A stretch of DNA of 64,000 nt from Geosporobacter ferrireducens (lineage in GTDB: Bacteria > Bacillota > Clostridia > Peptostreptococcales > Thermotaleaceae): contig NZ_CP017269.1 in the NCBI RefSeq assembly GCF_001750685.1, forward strand, positions 2,211,416-2,275,415, given 5' to 3'. Within the stretch, counting starts at the first letter, position 1. Each line of letters starts with the position of its first letter. Shown piece by piece: positions 26,937-35,992 of this stretch. A model generated the notes under the pieces. It was not told the DNA's origin. It worked only from the letters and a program-made list of their open reading frames with translations, and did no database searches. Position numbers and translations under genes: made by a program.

Positions 26937-27648
26937 TTTGATCACACCTTTTCATTTTTTCCTCATACTGACGTTCTGCTTCCGATTTGCGCAGGTACTC
27001 AGGGATTAAGCCATAGAAGCTGTCCAGCTTTCCATCTTTAGCTTTTTGAAGTGCCAGTTCTGCAATGGAGGACGCCCGCTGCATTACTGCTGATTGGGTA
27101 GCCAATAAAACCCTGTTGCCTAGATGTTCTCTTAAAAATCCTTCATTGGCCTTTACGCCATCCCCTAAAAATACGACTTTTTCCGGTCTCTGTTTTAACT
27201 GCTCTGTAAGCGCTTCGATAGATACCGCCACCGGCTCGAAAATCCTGTTCAGCATACCATCCTCCCATTTATAGACTGCAGTATATACTTGATTTCTTCT
27301 GGCATCTAAAATAGGGCAGATCAATCCCTCGCAGTAAGGCATATTAAAAGCGAGACCATCTAAGGTTGAGATCCCTACTACCGGTTTATCCAGTCCATGG
27401 GCTAATCCCTTGGCAGTAGCAACACCGATTCTCAATCCCGTAAAGGAACCCGGTCCTTCTGCCACAGCAATCACATCTACTTCTTCCAGTTTATGTTCAC
27501 AGTCTGTGAGCAAAGCCTCTATAAGGGGCATTAGTTTTTGAGAATGGGTTTTCTCATGATTAATGATATACTCTCCGATCAACTTTTCCTCATCCATCAA
27601 TGCCACGGAGGCCACGATCGACGAAGTATCCAAAGCCAAGATCAACAT
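26905..27648 (-). CDS. tsaB: tRNA threonylcarbamoyladenosine biosynthesis protein TsaB
   Basis: 247-residue ASKHA-fold scaffold of the TsaBDE complex that modifies A37 of tRNA. It starts LILALDTSSIVASVAL, then GPGSFTGLRIGVATAKGLA near residue 70, the family hallmark. It lacks the metal-binding His pair present in TsaD, as expected. The ATG overlaps the end of tsaE by 7 bp. Confidence 0.96.
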   Translation of the reverse strand: MLILALDTSSIVASVALMDEEKLIGEYIINHEKTHSQKLMPLIEALLTDCEHKLEEVDVIAVAEGPGSFTGLRIGVATAKGLAHGLDKPVVGISTLDGLAFNMPYCEGLICPILDARRNQVYTAVYKWEDGMLNRIFEPVAVSIEALTEQLKQRPEKVVFLGDGVKANEGFLREHLGNRVLLATQSAVMQRASSIAELALQKAKDGKLDSFYGLIPEYLRKSEAERQYEEKMKRCDQSGGANDSIHE

Positions 27649-28106
27649 AGGTTACTCAACTCCTCCATGATAGAATCAAACCGGGCAGAGGTCCCTTCTA
27701 TCCGTATTTCCCGGCTATCGCACTCCGCTCCCTGTTGGATATGAATCCACAAATGTTCCTTTGGTATCACTTCCCGTATCTGCGAGGCCCACTCTATGAT
27801 GCAGACCCCTTGTCCGTAAAAATATTCTTCATAGCCCAAATCTTCCAACTCCTCTATATTACGAATACGATAAACATCAAAGTGATATACAGGCATTCTG
27901 CCGTTATATTCATGGATTAGTGCAAAGGTAGGACTTGTAACATCTTCTTTTACCCCCAACCCTCTGGCAATAGCCTGTGTCATGGTGGTTTTCCCTGCTC
28001 CCAGATCTCCTGTTAAGCAGACTACATCTCCTTTCTGCAACAGGGTACCCAGCTTGTACCCTATTTGATCCGTTTCTTTCGGATCATGACTGGTTAATTT
28101 AATCAC
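27642..28106 (-). CDS. tsaE: tRNA threonylcarbamoyladenosine biosynthesis ATPase TsaE
   Basis: 154-residue P-loop protein, from a GTG at 28106 with GAGGTG 5 nt upstream. Walker A is GDLGAGKTT near residue 34; VTSPTFALIHEY and HFDVYRI are the family motifs. It drives the catalytic cycle of the TsaBD complex. First gene of tsaE-tsaB-rimI. Confidence 0.96.
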   Translation of the reverse strand: MIKLTSHDPKETDQIGYKLGTLLQKGDVVCLTGDLGAGKTTMTQAIARGLGVKEDVTSPTFALIHEYNGRMPVYHFDVYRIRNIEELEDLGYEEYFYGQGVCIIEWASQIREVIPKEHLWIHIQQGAECDSREIRIEGTSARFDSIMEELSNLC

Positions 28107-28207
28107 ACTTACACCTCAATTCAGATTCACTATACAGGTTATTTTCTCCAATATTTCATATTTATTATATATTGTCTCAAAATAGGGTGCAAGGGTCAGG
28201 AGAAAGC

Positions 28208-28250
28208 AAAAAAATAAGGCATCCTTCCAAACAATCGGAAAAGAGCCTCT
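28208..28250 (-). terminator. Terminator of the 55-residue membrane protein gene
   Basis: Interrupted hairpin AGGC-TTTTCC / GGAAGG-GCCT followed on the minus strand by TTATTTTTTT. Confidence 0.75.
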
Positions 28251-28273
28251 TTTTATAGTTATGTATGCCTGTT

Positions 28274-28441
28274 TTAGTCCTCATAAAGACTTCCAACCAG
28301 TAAAAATATTTCTGAAACCAAAGCAATAAAAAAGATGAAAAATGCAAATCCTCCAAAATTATGGCGGTAAAAAAGTGCAGATAATACACCAAATAAAAAG
28401 GTTAAACCCGTCATAGTTTTAAACAATTTATTATTATCCAT
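28274..28441 (-). CDS. Small two-helix membrane protein (55 aa)
   Basis: ATG at 28441 with AAAGGAGG at good spacing. The sequence starts MDNNKLFKTMTG and has two hydrophobic stretches (TFLFGVLSALFY and FAFFIFFIALVSEIFLLVG) separated by RHNFGG, then a short acidic end. It is followed by a terminator. Not a recognised family; it sits between the tsaE operon and the Spo0E-like gene, all on the minus strand. Confidence 0.75.
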   Translation of the reverse strand: MDNNKLFKTMTGLTFLFGVLSALFYRHNFGGFAFFIFFIALVSEIFLLVGSLYED

Positions 28442-28541
28442 TTTTTCGCCTCCTTTGCTTTCTATATTTCAACATATACCCCAAAGGCTATGTCTTATTC
28501 AGTCGAATTTAAAATTTAGAAAAGCAACTGCTGCCTAATCC

Positions 28542-28727
28542 TTAGACCTTACTTTCTAATTCCTTTTTTTCTCTATAGAATAGGGTAATCAATTCATCCA
28601 GCTGTTGGCTTACGAGCAGAATTTCAGCATGATCTATGCTGTTGTGTCTGCTGATAATATCCTCTAACTTTCTGCGGTTCTCATCAATCATTGTTGCTAA
28701 ATTCGGGTTGCCTTTCACTTGTGCCAT
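28542..28727 (-). CDS. Spo0E-like aspartyl-phosphate phosphatase
   Basis: 61 residues, typical for the family. The signature SQQLDELITLFY near residue 40, preceded by a helical ENRRKLEDII segment, matches Spo0E/YnzD proteins, which dephosphorylate Spo0A~P and delay sporulation. ATG with AAAGGAGG upstream. It supports an endospore-forming host. Confidence 0.88.
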   Translation of the reverse strand: MAQVKGNPNLATMIDENRRKLEDIISRHNSIDHAEILLVSQQLDELITLFYREKKELESKV

Positions 28728-28853
28728 ACTACCCCTCCTTTTATTTATATATACCTACTATTCTACACATTAAACCATAATCCTTATTTTTTCCTACCAC
28801 CCAGGAAAAAGATAGGAAAACAGGCCTAAAGGGTATTCAGAGCAAAAATGTAA

Positions 28854-28892
28854 AATCCCCCTGGCAGGAGAATAACGTCTGCCAAGGGGATG
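28854..28892 (-). terminator. Terminator of ribU
   Basis: ATCCCC-CTGGCAG / CTGCCAAGGGGAT hairpin followed on the minus strand by TTTTACATTTTTG, just after the ribU stop. Confidence 0.82.
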
Positions 28893-28902
28893 ACAATGCT
28901 TT

Positions 28903-29526
28903 TTACTTTAAGATCGGTGAAAGCTTTTTATAAAGCATACTTGTAATCACAGCTACCACAATGCCTTTTAAAATATTAAAGGGTATGATCGCATAAAGGA
29001 TCAGGGTCTTCATATCCACAATGGCGCCATTGGCAGCGGCACTCCATGCAATGATTTGCTCCATAGGCATAATCTTGGCATAGAAGGGCAACAGAATATA
29101 ATAATTCGCTATCCCACCCATAATACCCATCACAAGGGTTCCAATGATCATTCCGGTAACCGCTGCTTTTTTGCTTTGATATTGTCTATAAGCTATGGCT
29201 GCTGGAATAATCAGTGCAATACCTACGAGGAAATTCGCCAGTTCTCCAACTCCACCGGTTGTAGTTTTCGTAATAAAATGCAAAATATTTTTTACCAGTT
29301 CAATCATAATACCTGCTGCCGGGCCCATAGCGAAGGCACCAATCAATGCAGGAATATCGCTTAAGTCAATTTTTAAAAACCCTGGAAAAAACATTACTGG
29401 TATTTCTAAAAACATGATTAAATAAGCGATAACGGCAAGAATGGAAATCTTTGTTAATGTCTTTGTCGATCCAAGCTGTCTGCCTTCAAAAATATCATTC
29501 CCCAATGCAATTGTTTTGTTTGACAT
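28903..29526 (-). CDS. ribU: Riboflavin ECF transporter substrate-binding component RibU
   Basis: 207-residue membrane S-component that binds riboflavin and works with the shared EcfAA'T module. Six hydrophobic segments; motifs FLKIDLSDIPALIGAFAMGP near residue 50 and NFLVGIALI are typical of RibU. The FMN riboswitch in its leader supports the substrate. ATG with GGAGG upstream. Monocistronic. Confidence 0.95.
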   Translation of the reverse strand: MSNKTIALGNDIFEGRQLGSTKTLTKISILAVIAYLIMFLEIPVMFFPGFLKIDLSDIPALIGAFAMGPAAGIMIELVKNILHFITKTTTGGVGELANFLVGIALIIPAAIAYRQYQSKKAAVTGMIIGTLVMGIMGGIANYYILLPFYAKIMPMEQIIAWSAAANGAIVDMKTLILYAIIPFNILKGIVVAVITSMLYKKLSPILK

Positions 29527-29597
29527 GACACTTCCTCCTTGTTATGGTTTTACCGGGTAATCCTCATTATCTCATGGAACTGTCATATTTTCTTCAC

Positions 29598-29633
29598 TAA
29601 AAAAGCCTGAAGAAAAATGATCTTCAGGCTTAA
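29598..29633 (-). terminator. FMN riboswitch expression-platform terminator
   Basis: AAGCCTGAAGA / TCTTCAGGCTT hairpin ending in TTTTTT on the minus strand, between the FMN aptamer and the ribU ribosome site. Confidence 0.9.
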
Positions 29634-29658
29634 ATGATAAAATAAACAAACAAACAGT

Positions 29659-29778
29659 CCATCTTCTCTCATCCAGACTATACTGTCGGTACTGGAATTT
29701 CACCAGTTCAACAGCTGCATCCACAGCCGCTCGCGGACTATACCGCCGGTAGGGAATTTCACCCTGCCCCGAAGACTA
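29659..29778 (-). promoter_or_regulatory. FMN riboswitch (RFN element)
   Basis: The minus strand shows CTTCGGGGCAGGGTGAAATT, then CCCTACCGGCGGTATAGTCC, a variable arm, TGGTGAAATTCCAGTACCGA, and CAGTATAGTCTGGATGAGAG. These are the near-invariant RFN blocks. It controls ribU by transcription termination. Confidence 0.97.
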
Positions 29779-29814
29779 CCTCTATTGAGTTGTATGTAAT
29801 CCAATCTCATCATC

Positions 29815-29843
29815 ATTATAAAATATATGCACTATTTTTGCAA
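29815..29843 (-). promoter_or_regulatory. Promoter of the ribU transcript
   Basis: On the minus strand TTGCAA, a 17-bp spacer, then TATAAT, about 35-40 bp before the aptamer. Confidence 0.75.
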
Positions 29844-29845
29844 CC

Positions 29846-30316
29846 CTATCCAACAATTTTTTTTAGGAAAGTAAACTCCTTTAACAGGGATATGTCTTTT
29901 CTTATGCAGAAATAAATAATCGCACCTAATACAATCTCATGGGGCAAAAATACCAGTAGGCGTTTCCACTCCATTGAGAGCATGTGGGCTACATTAATTT
30001 TTCCAAAGATCAACAAAGGTCCCTCAATCATGATCACAATGATAAACGCCATGATAATGGCAAGCGCCGTTGTTGGCAGATTGGCGCGAATGATCATATA
30101 ACTGATCAGTATAAAACTAATCATATGTGCCACGATGTGCGGTCCAAAGTCAAAATATCTTCGAATAAAGTAGGAAGCGATTCCTTGTAAAACCCCTACT
30201 ACTAGAATTTTCCTCAGCGGTGGCTTAATCCCCAGCAGCAGAAAACCTGCCCAGGCCATTAATATGGCCTCGGGGATGGATCCAAAAACTACCACACTCA
30301 TTGGCATTCTATCCAT
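29846..30316 (-). CDS. Five-helix membrane protein resembling a kinase sensor domain
   Basis: 156 residues from the ATG at 30316 (AAGGGG 8 nt upstream; an ATG at 30322 is too close to it). It begins MDRMPMSVVVFGSIPEA, then five hydrophobic helices to about residue 135. The SIPEAILMAWAGFLLLGIKPP start is like the N-terminal sensor module of clostridial GHKL-type histidine kinases, but no kinase domain follows. Function unknown. It lies 15 bp after the amidohydrolase gene, so probably co-transcribed. Confidence 0.72.
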   Translation of the reverse strand: MDRMPMSVVVFGSIPEAILMAWAGFLLLGIKPPLRKILVVGVLQGIASYFIRRYFDFGPHIVAHMISFILISYMIIRANLPTTALAIIMAFIIVIMIEGPLLIFGKINVAHMLSMEWKRLLVFLPHEIVLGAIIYFCIRKDISLLKEFTFLKKIVG

Positions 30317-30331
30317 TTCCATGTCCCCTTT

Positions 30332-31492
30332 TTATTGCTGATGTACTACTTCTCCATTAATAATCGTATATGCTGCCTTAGACTGCAGTTCGAAGGGATG
30401 CCCCTCCCAGATGACTAAATCTGCATCTTTCCCTTCTTTAATGCTGCCTACACGGCTATCGATTCCCAGAATCTCCGCAGCATGGATGGTGATGGCTTTT
30501 AAGGCTTCCGTTTCATCCATTCCTGCCTTTACTGCCAATGCCGCACACATAGGCAGGTACTGCAGCGGAATAACAGGATGATCAGTCATAATGGCAATTT
30601 TCACTCCTGCCTTACTTAAAATTCCTGCGGTTTCAAAAGTAAGATTTTTTAGTTCATACTTTGAACGTTCGCTGAGACTGGGGCCTACAATCGCATAAAG
30701 TCCTTCCTTCTTTAAGTCCTCCACAATCAGATGCCCCTCGGTGCAATGCTCTAAAGTAATATTTACACCCAGTTCTTTAGCAATGCGGATCGCTGTAAAG
30801 ATATCATCCGCACGATGGGCATGGGCCTTTAAAGGAATTTCTTTTCGAATCACAGGCAGTAATGCCTCCATTTTCATGTCAAATCCCGGTTTCTTTGAAG
30901 GGTCTTCTTTAGCAGCTTCTAACTTCTCTGAATATTCCTTTGCCTTATAGAGTGCATCTCGAAGAATTGCTGCAGTTCCCATTCGCGTACTGGGGGATTG
31001 TTTGCGGTCATGATAAACCCGTTTCGGATTCTCTCCAAAAGCGCATTTCATTGCTAAGGGTTCTTGCAATATCATGTCATCGATCCGCTTTCCCCAGGTT
31101 TTTATAGCAGCAAACTGGCCGCCAATTACATTGCCGCTTCCTGGTCCCGTGGCTACAGAAGTAATTCCTCCCTGCCGGGCTTCTTCAAAGGTTCTATCCA
31201 TAGGGTTGATCGCATCAATCGCCCGCATATGGGGTGTTACAGGATCAGTCATCTCATTGCCATCTGCCCCTTCAAAACCAATAGCATCTTCCCAAAGTCC
31301 TAGATGGCAGTGGGCGTCAATTAGGCCCGGTGTAATAATTTTTCCAGCAGCATCTATCACAACTGCGTCTAAAGGTGCTACCAGTTCTTCTCCTATTTCC
31401 TGAATTTTTCCATCACGAATCAGAATGCTCGCCTTTTCGTAGACCTTTCCTTCCATTGTCAGTACATATCCATTTTTAATAAATAACATCAT
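30332..31492 (-). CDS. Amidohydrolase family protein (imidazolonepropionase-like)
   Basis: 386 residues from the ATG at 31492 (GGAGG 5 nt upstream; a second ATG follows immediately). Metal-dependent TIM-barrel hydrolase: HCHLG near residue 64 (first metal ligands), HAHR near 225, EHCTEGH near 250, and the final Asp in MTDHP near 305. The C-terminal beta-sandwich carries GSIKEGKDADLVIW. It cleaves a cyclic amide or amidine, but the exact substrate is not clear. It is probably co-transcribed with the downstream five-helix protein. Confidence 0.9.
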   Translation of the reverse strand: MMLFIKNGYVLTMEGKVYEKASILIRDGKIQEIGEELVAPLDAVVIDAAGKIITPGLIDAHCHLGLWEDAIGFEGADGNEMTDPVTPHMRAIDAINPMDRTFEEARQGGITSVATGPGSGNVIGGQFAAIKTWGKRIDDMILQEPLAMKCAFGENPKRVYHDRKQSPSTRMGTAAILRDALYKAKEYSEKLEAAKEDPSKKPGFDMKMEALLPVIRKEIPLKAHAHRADDIFTAIRIAKELGVNITLEHCTEGHLIVEDLKKEGLYAIVGPSLSERSKYELKNLTFETAGILSKAGVKIAIMTDHPVIPLQYLPMCAALAVKAGMDETEALKAITIHAAEILGIDSRVGSIKEGKDADLVIWEGHPFELQSKAAYTIINGEVVHQQ

Positions 31493-31665
31493 TCCTGCCT
31501 CCAATCTATCCTATAGCTTATTTTGTTCTTCGTCTTATATGAAATCTTTTTTATGGTATATGGTCCATTTTCACTAAAACCTGTATGTCTATATAATTTT
31601 TTCCATTTTTATTGTATCATACCCATTTCACTCTGTGCAAAGGAAGAATTTATATCGTCAGCTAT

Positions 31666-32964
31666 TTATCCCTTATAAATATTTCTACAGTACGTCTCCT
31701 GTACCAGGAACGTCGCTAAATATCCAAGAACTGCAGCGATAAAGCAATATAGAAAAGCTTTCTGGTATAATTCTACCGGCAACAGCTGTCCCCCAAAACG
31801 ATCGAAAACATTTCCCATCACCGGAGGCAAAATGGCTGCCCCCAAAAATCCACCGGTATTTACTACGGATGTGGATATCCCGGCAATCTGTGGAGGATTG
31901 ATCTCCTTTGCACAGGCCCATCCCAGCACGAAGGTAGGGCAAGTAAAACCAAGCACGAACATAAGCGGCATCATCATAGCCGCCGGAGGTTGTCCTCCCC
32001 TTAGGAAGACCAATATTGCCCAACAGGTCACATAAATTGCTCCAAAGACCAGCATAGGAAGTTTTCTTCTTCTTAAGGTGTCCGAAACCTTTCCGATCAC
32101 AAAGCTTCCAATAGCCATTCCTAATACTGCAGCAGTCATATAATTGGCAGCAGCTACCTTTGATAAGCCATAGACATCTACCATATAGGAGCGCCCCCAG
32201 GTTCCTGTCAAGGATACATAGGCACCAAAAAATCCGGTAAACATGATAAAAGAGGGCCAAGTTTTCCAGTTTGTAATAACTGTACCTAAGCTCTTCATCA
32301 AATCAGGTTTTCCAATACCCTGAGCCGGCGCTTTGCCTTCAATCTCTGCAATACTGGGCAGTCCCATGTCCTTTGGTTCATTGCGAACGATCATGTAAGA
32401 AAGGACGGCAATTCCTAAAGAAATCACGCCAATAGCTGCAAAGGAGTATCTCCATGTAATGGCAGCGGCTAGAAGCGCTAAGGGAGTTTGGGCAAACATA
32501 CCGCCCAGATTTCCCACAAAAGAAGTGATCCCCGACATTGTGCCGAATTCACTTTCTTTAAACCACTGGGATTGTACTTTGAGGATGGCAATAAACACCA
32601 CTGAAACGCCCAGACCTACCAGCAGTCTGCCTAAAAATGCAATCGTAATCGTAGGCGCAAATCCAAAAATGATAGATCCGATTCCTGCCACAAGCGTTCC
32701 CACGGTAACTGTCATTCTGGCCCCAAGAGAATCTGCCAAAATCCCTGAGGGGATTTGCATCAGCATATACGCATAAAAGTAAGTTGACCCTAGATGGGCA
32801 AAGGTAGTTCCTGATATATCAAAGGCTCTGACCAAATCCTCTCTCACCACGCCAACTGCCAGCCGGTGGAAAAAAACGATCACATAAGACAGCACCAATA
32901 CGCCCCACACAGTCCATCGATAACCCATGAGTTTTTTTACTTTATTTTGATCCAATTGCTGCAT
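31666..32964 (-). CDS. Major facilitator superfamily transporter
   Basis: 432 residues with 12 predicted helices. The conserved MFS loop between helices 2 and 3 reads GILADSLGARMT, and its second-half counterpart is GKVSDTLRRRKLP. The overall pattern (FFHRLAVGVVREDL) resembles anion:cation symporter or NarK-like carriers, but the substrate is not predictable. ATG with AGGAGG upstream. It lies 23 bp after the HAD phosphatase gene on the same strand, so possibly co-transcribed. Confidence 0.9.
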   Translation of the reverse strand: MQQLDQNKVKKLMGYRWTVWGVLVLSYVIVFFHRLAVGVVREDLVRAFDISGTTFAHLGSTYFYAYMLMQIPSGILADSLGARMTVTVGTLVAGIGSIIFGFAPTITIAFLGRLLVGLGVSVVFIAILKVQSQWFKESEFGTMSGITSFVGNLGGMFAQTPLALLAAAITWRYSFAAIGVISLGIAVLSYMIVRNEPKDMGLPSIAEIEGKAPAQGIGKPDLMKSLGTVITNWKTWPSFIMFTGFFGAYVSLTGTWGRSYMVDVYGLSKVAAANYMTAAVLGMAIGSFVIGKVSDTLRRRKLPMLVFGAIYVTCWAILVFLRGGQPPAAMMMPLMFVLGFTCPTFVLGWACAKEINPPQIAGISTSVVNTGGFLGAAILPPVMGNVFDRFGGQLLPVELYQKAFLYCFIAAVLGYLATFLVQETYCRNIYKG

Positions 32965-32987
32965 TTTTTTTCCTCCTATTAATCCGT

Positions 32988-33635
32988 CTATGTATTCAAC
33001 CTTTCTATTAATTCTACTAATTCTTCCATCGTATCCACCACATAATCCGGATGGTACTGCATATACACCTCACGGGGCAATGCACTCCAGCTAACTGCAA
33101 CGGATCGCATTCCCGTATTCTTTGCACACTGAATATCAAAGGGACTATCTCCCACAAGTACTGCTTCCTGGGCATTGCCTCCCATGGCTTCTAATGCCAT
33201 TCTTGCTGGTGTGGGATCGGGTTTGTGTTTATCCGTGTCATCTGCCCCTATGATACTGTCAAAAAAATCCTCCATACCAAAGTATTTCAATCCCCTCAAA
33301 GCTGAGTCATTCAGACGGGAGGTTACAACTCCCAGCCTATATCCTCGCGCAGAAAGCTTTTCCAGTGCTTCTCGAACGCCCAAGTGAAGGGTAATATAGC
33401 GTTCAAACCGCTCCTGTTGAAAACTACGATAGGTTGTTAAGGCTTCCTCTACGCAGTCCTTGCATTCCCGTTCTAGTGTAGTTCTTAAAATTTCTCCAAA
33501 GCTTTGGATAATAAATTCTCTAGGTACATCCTTTTTCAGGTGTTCTTTATAAGTATGCTGAAAAGACTGAATGATTAATTCATTCGTATCTAACAGTGTA
33601 CCATCTAAATCGAATAGAATATATTTTACTGTCAC
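32988..33635 (-). CDS. HAD-family hydrolase, PpaX/Gph-like
   Basis: 215 residues from a GTG at 33635 with GGAG upstream. Motif I FDLDGTLLDT (nucleophile Asp, near residue 8), motif II VVTSR near 103, motif III Lys in KHKPDP near 140, motif IV GDSPFDIQCAKN near 163. The helical cap lies between motifs I and II. Similar to pyrophosphatase PpaX and phosphoglycolate phosphatase; substrate not certain. It lies 22 bp after tex. Confidence 0.9.
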   Translation of the reverse strand: MTVKYILFDLDGTLLDTNELIIQSFQHTYKEHLKKDVPREFIIQSFGEILRTTLERECKDCVEEALTTYRSFQQERFERYITLHLGVREALEKLSARGYRLGVVTSRLNDSALRGLKYFGMEDFFDSIIGADDTDKHKPDPTPARMALEAMGGNAQEAVLVGDSPFDIQCAKNTGMRSVAVSWSALPREVYMQYHPDYVVDTMEELVELIERLNT

Positions 33636-33657
33636 TGGTTTGCTCCTCTCTTTAACA

Positions 33658-35820
33658 TCATTCTTTTATATTTTTCATACTGAGAGATACCTTGCCCCTG
33701 TCTACATCTACTTTGATTACTCGAACTTTTACAATATCTCCTACAGCAACGACCTCCATTGGGTTCTTGATAAACTTATCACTCATTTCAGAAATATGCA
33801 CCAGCCCATCATTCTTTACACCAATATCAACAAAGGCCCCAAAATCAATAACATTTCTCACCGTTCCGGTCAGTACCATATCTAACTTTAAATCCTCTAT
33901 CTTCATCACGTCTGTTCTGAATACAGGCTTTTCCATCTCTTCCCTTGGGTCTCTGCCGGGTTTTTGAATTTCCTTCAGAATATCCTTCAGGGTTGGCAGT
34001 CCAACCTCCAGCTCCTCTGCCAGGTCTTCCAGCCGGATTTTTTCAATCTTTTGCTGGAGATCTGCCAGCTTCCTTTTTCGCACGTCCTCTAATGTGTATC
34101 CCAGCTTTCCCAGCAGTTTTTCCGTTACCCCATAGGATTCAGGATGTACTGCGGTGTTGTCCAATGCATTGCTGCCCTCTGTAATACGAAGGAAACCCGC
34201 ACATTGTACAAAGGCTGCCGGGCCTAGCCGCGGTACTTTGGTCAGCTGTTTTCGATCGATAAATTTACCCTTTTCCTCCCGGAATTTCACGATGTTATTC
34301 GCTACAGTCTTGCTGATGCCGGAGATGTACTGCAGCAAAGAAGGGGATGCTGTGTTCAAATCTACCCCTACGCTGTTTACTGCATCCTCTACTACACCCT
34401 TTAGCGCTTCGTCTAATCGTCCTTGATTCACATCATGTTGATATTGACCTACCCCTACATGCTTTGGATCAATCTTTACCAACTCCGCTAAAGGATCTTG
34501 AAGTCTTCGCCCGATAGAGATCGCACCCCTTAGAGATACATTGATCTCCGGATATTCCTCCGCTGCCAGCTTTGAAGCAGAATACACAGATGCTCCTGCC
34601 TCATTGACAATCATGTAATAAACAGGACGGTTCAACTCTTTGATCAGCTCTGCTACAAAAAGTTCTGATTCTCTTGAAGCCGTTCCATTACCAATGGCGA
34701 TCATATCCACTCCGTGCTTTTCTACCAGTTCCTTTAACGCTTTTTTTGCTGCTGCTGCATCATTCTGTGGTTGGGTGGGATATACCGTGGTGGTAGCCAA
34801 CAGCTTCCCTGTATCATCTACTACAGCAATTTTACAGCCTGTACGGTATGCAGGGTCAAAGCCCATAACTACTTTGCCTTTTATTGGCGGCTGCAGCAGC
34901 AGATTCTTTAAATTGGCTGCAAAAACCTTGATTGCCTTTTCTTCAGCCCGCTCTGTCAGGTCATTTCGAATTTCCCGTTCAATAGAGGGCGCAATGAGAC
35001 GCCTATAGCCATCCTCCATGGCTCTTTTAACATATTCAGTGGTAATAGAGATTTTAGGTTTGATAACCTCTTTCTCTAATTGATAGAGAATCTCTTCCTC
35101 CGGAGCATTAATTTTTACCCGGAGAAATTTCTCCTTCTCTCCCCTGTTTACTGCCAAAACCCGATGATCCGGAATCTTTTTCAGGGGTTCCTTATAATCA
35201 TAGTACATTTCATAAACCGACTGCTCTGTTTCTTTTACTGCAGTCGATTGAAGGGTTCCTTTTTCAAAGGTGAGCCTGCGGATTTTTTTCCTGTAATCTG
35301 CATCATCCGAAATCATCTCTGCAATAATATCCATCGCGCCTTGCAGTGCATCTTCAATGGTATATACTTCTTTTTCTGCATGAATATAAGGTGATGCCAG
35401 TGCTTCTATACTGCTTGTGCAGCATTCCTGGGCATAAATTAATTCCGCTAAAGGTTCCAGTCCTTTTTCCTTGGCAATTGTGGAACGGGTCCGACGTTTG
35501 GGCCTGTATGGACGGTAAATGTCTTCTATTTCTGTCAACGTCACTGCCTTATCGATATTTGACCGAAGCTCCCCTGTTAGTTTTCCCTGTTCTTCGATGA
35601 GCCGGATCACTTCTTCCTTACGGGCATGTAAATTTCTTAAATAGGTTAACCGATCATAGAAATCCCGCAGCACCGTATCATCCATTTCACCAGTCTGTTC
35701 TTTTCGATATCTGGCGATAAAGGGGATGGTATTCCCTTGGTCAATCAGACTGACGGTATTGGTTACCTGATATTCCTTTAATCGAAACTCAGACATAAGT
35801 TGTCTTGTAATTCGCTCCAT
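33658..35820 (-). CDS. tex: Tex family RNA-binding transcription accessory protein
   Basis: 720 residues, standard length. N-terminal helical domain with TIPFIARYRKEQTGEMDD near residue 30, YqgF-like RNase H fold (MGFDPAYRTGCKIAVVD near 325), double helix-hairpin-helix region (about 490-555), and a C-terminal S1 domain (about 645-718) with GAFVDIGVKNDGLVHISEMS. A cytoplasmic nucleic-acid-binding protein implicated in transcription and stress survival. Confidence 0.95.
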   Translation of the reverse strand: MERITRQLMSEFRLKEYQVTNTVSLIDQGNTIPFIARYRKEQTGEMDDTVLRDFYDRLTYLRNLHARKEEVIRLIEEQGKLTGELRSNIDKAVTLTEIEDIYRPYRPKRRTRSTIAKEKGLEPLAELIYAQECCTSSIEALASPYIHAEKEVYTIEDALQGAMDIIAEMISDDADYRKKIRRLTFEKGTLQSTAVKETEQSVYEMYYDYKEPLKKIPDHRVLAVNRGEKEKFLRVKINAPEEEILYQLEKEVIKPKISITTEYVKRAMEDGYRRLIAPSIEREIRNDLTERAEEKAIKVFAANLKNLLLQPPIKGKVVMGFDPAYRTGCKIAVVDDTGKLLATTTVYPTQPQNDAAAAKKALKELVEKHGVDMIAIGNGTASRESELFVAELIKELNRPVYYMIVNEAGASVYSASKLAAEEYPEINVSLRGAISIGRRLQDPLAELVKIDPKHVGVGQYQHDVNQGRLDEALKGVVEDAVNSVGVDLNTASPSLLQYISGISKTVANNIVKFREEKGKFIDRKQLTKVPRLGPAAFVQCAGFLRITEGSNALDNTAVHPESYGVTEKLLGKLGYTLEDVRKRKLADLQQKIEKIRLEDLAEELEVGLPTLKDILKEIQKPGRDPREEMEKPVFRTDVMKIEDLKLDMVLTGTVRNVIDFGAFVDIGVKNDGLVHISEMSDKFIKNPMEVVAVGDIVKVRVIKVDVDRGKVSLSMKNIKE

Positions 35821-35954
35821 CCTGAATCCCTCCTAATATGCTGTTAGCGGTTAGCCGCTATTTTCCTTTTCAGTATTTTATTAGTATTTGCATAATCTCC
35901 CTATAACACAAGCATCATTCCTATTCAACTTCCAACATTATACCACATTCATGG

Positions 35955-35988
35955 AAAAAATAGGACAGCCGGGTTTTATCCCGGCTAT
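35955..35988 (-). terminator. Terminator of the chemoreceptor gene
   Basis: AGCCGGG / CCCGGCT hairpin followed on the minus strand by GTCCTATTTTTT. Confidence 0.88.
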
Positions 35989-35992
35989 TAAC

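Noticed and set aside
31685..32260. 191-codon minus-strand frame inside the MFS gene
   Set aside because: Same-strand shadow of a well-supported 432-residue transporter; Cys/Trp-rich composition typical of an off-frame translation.
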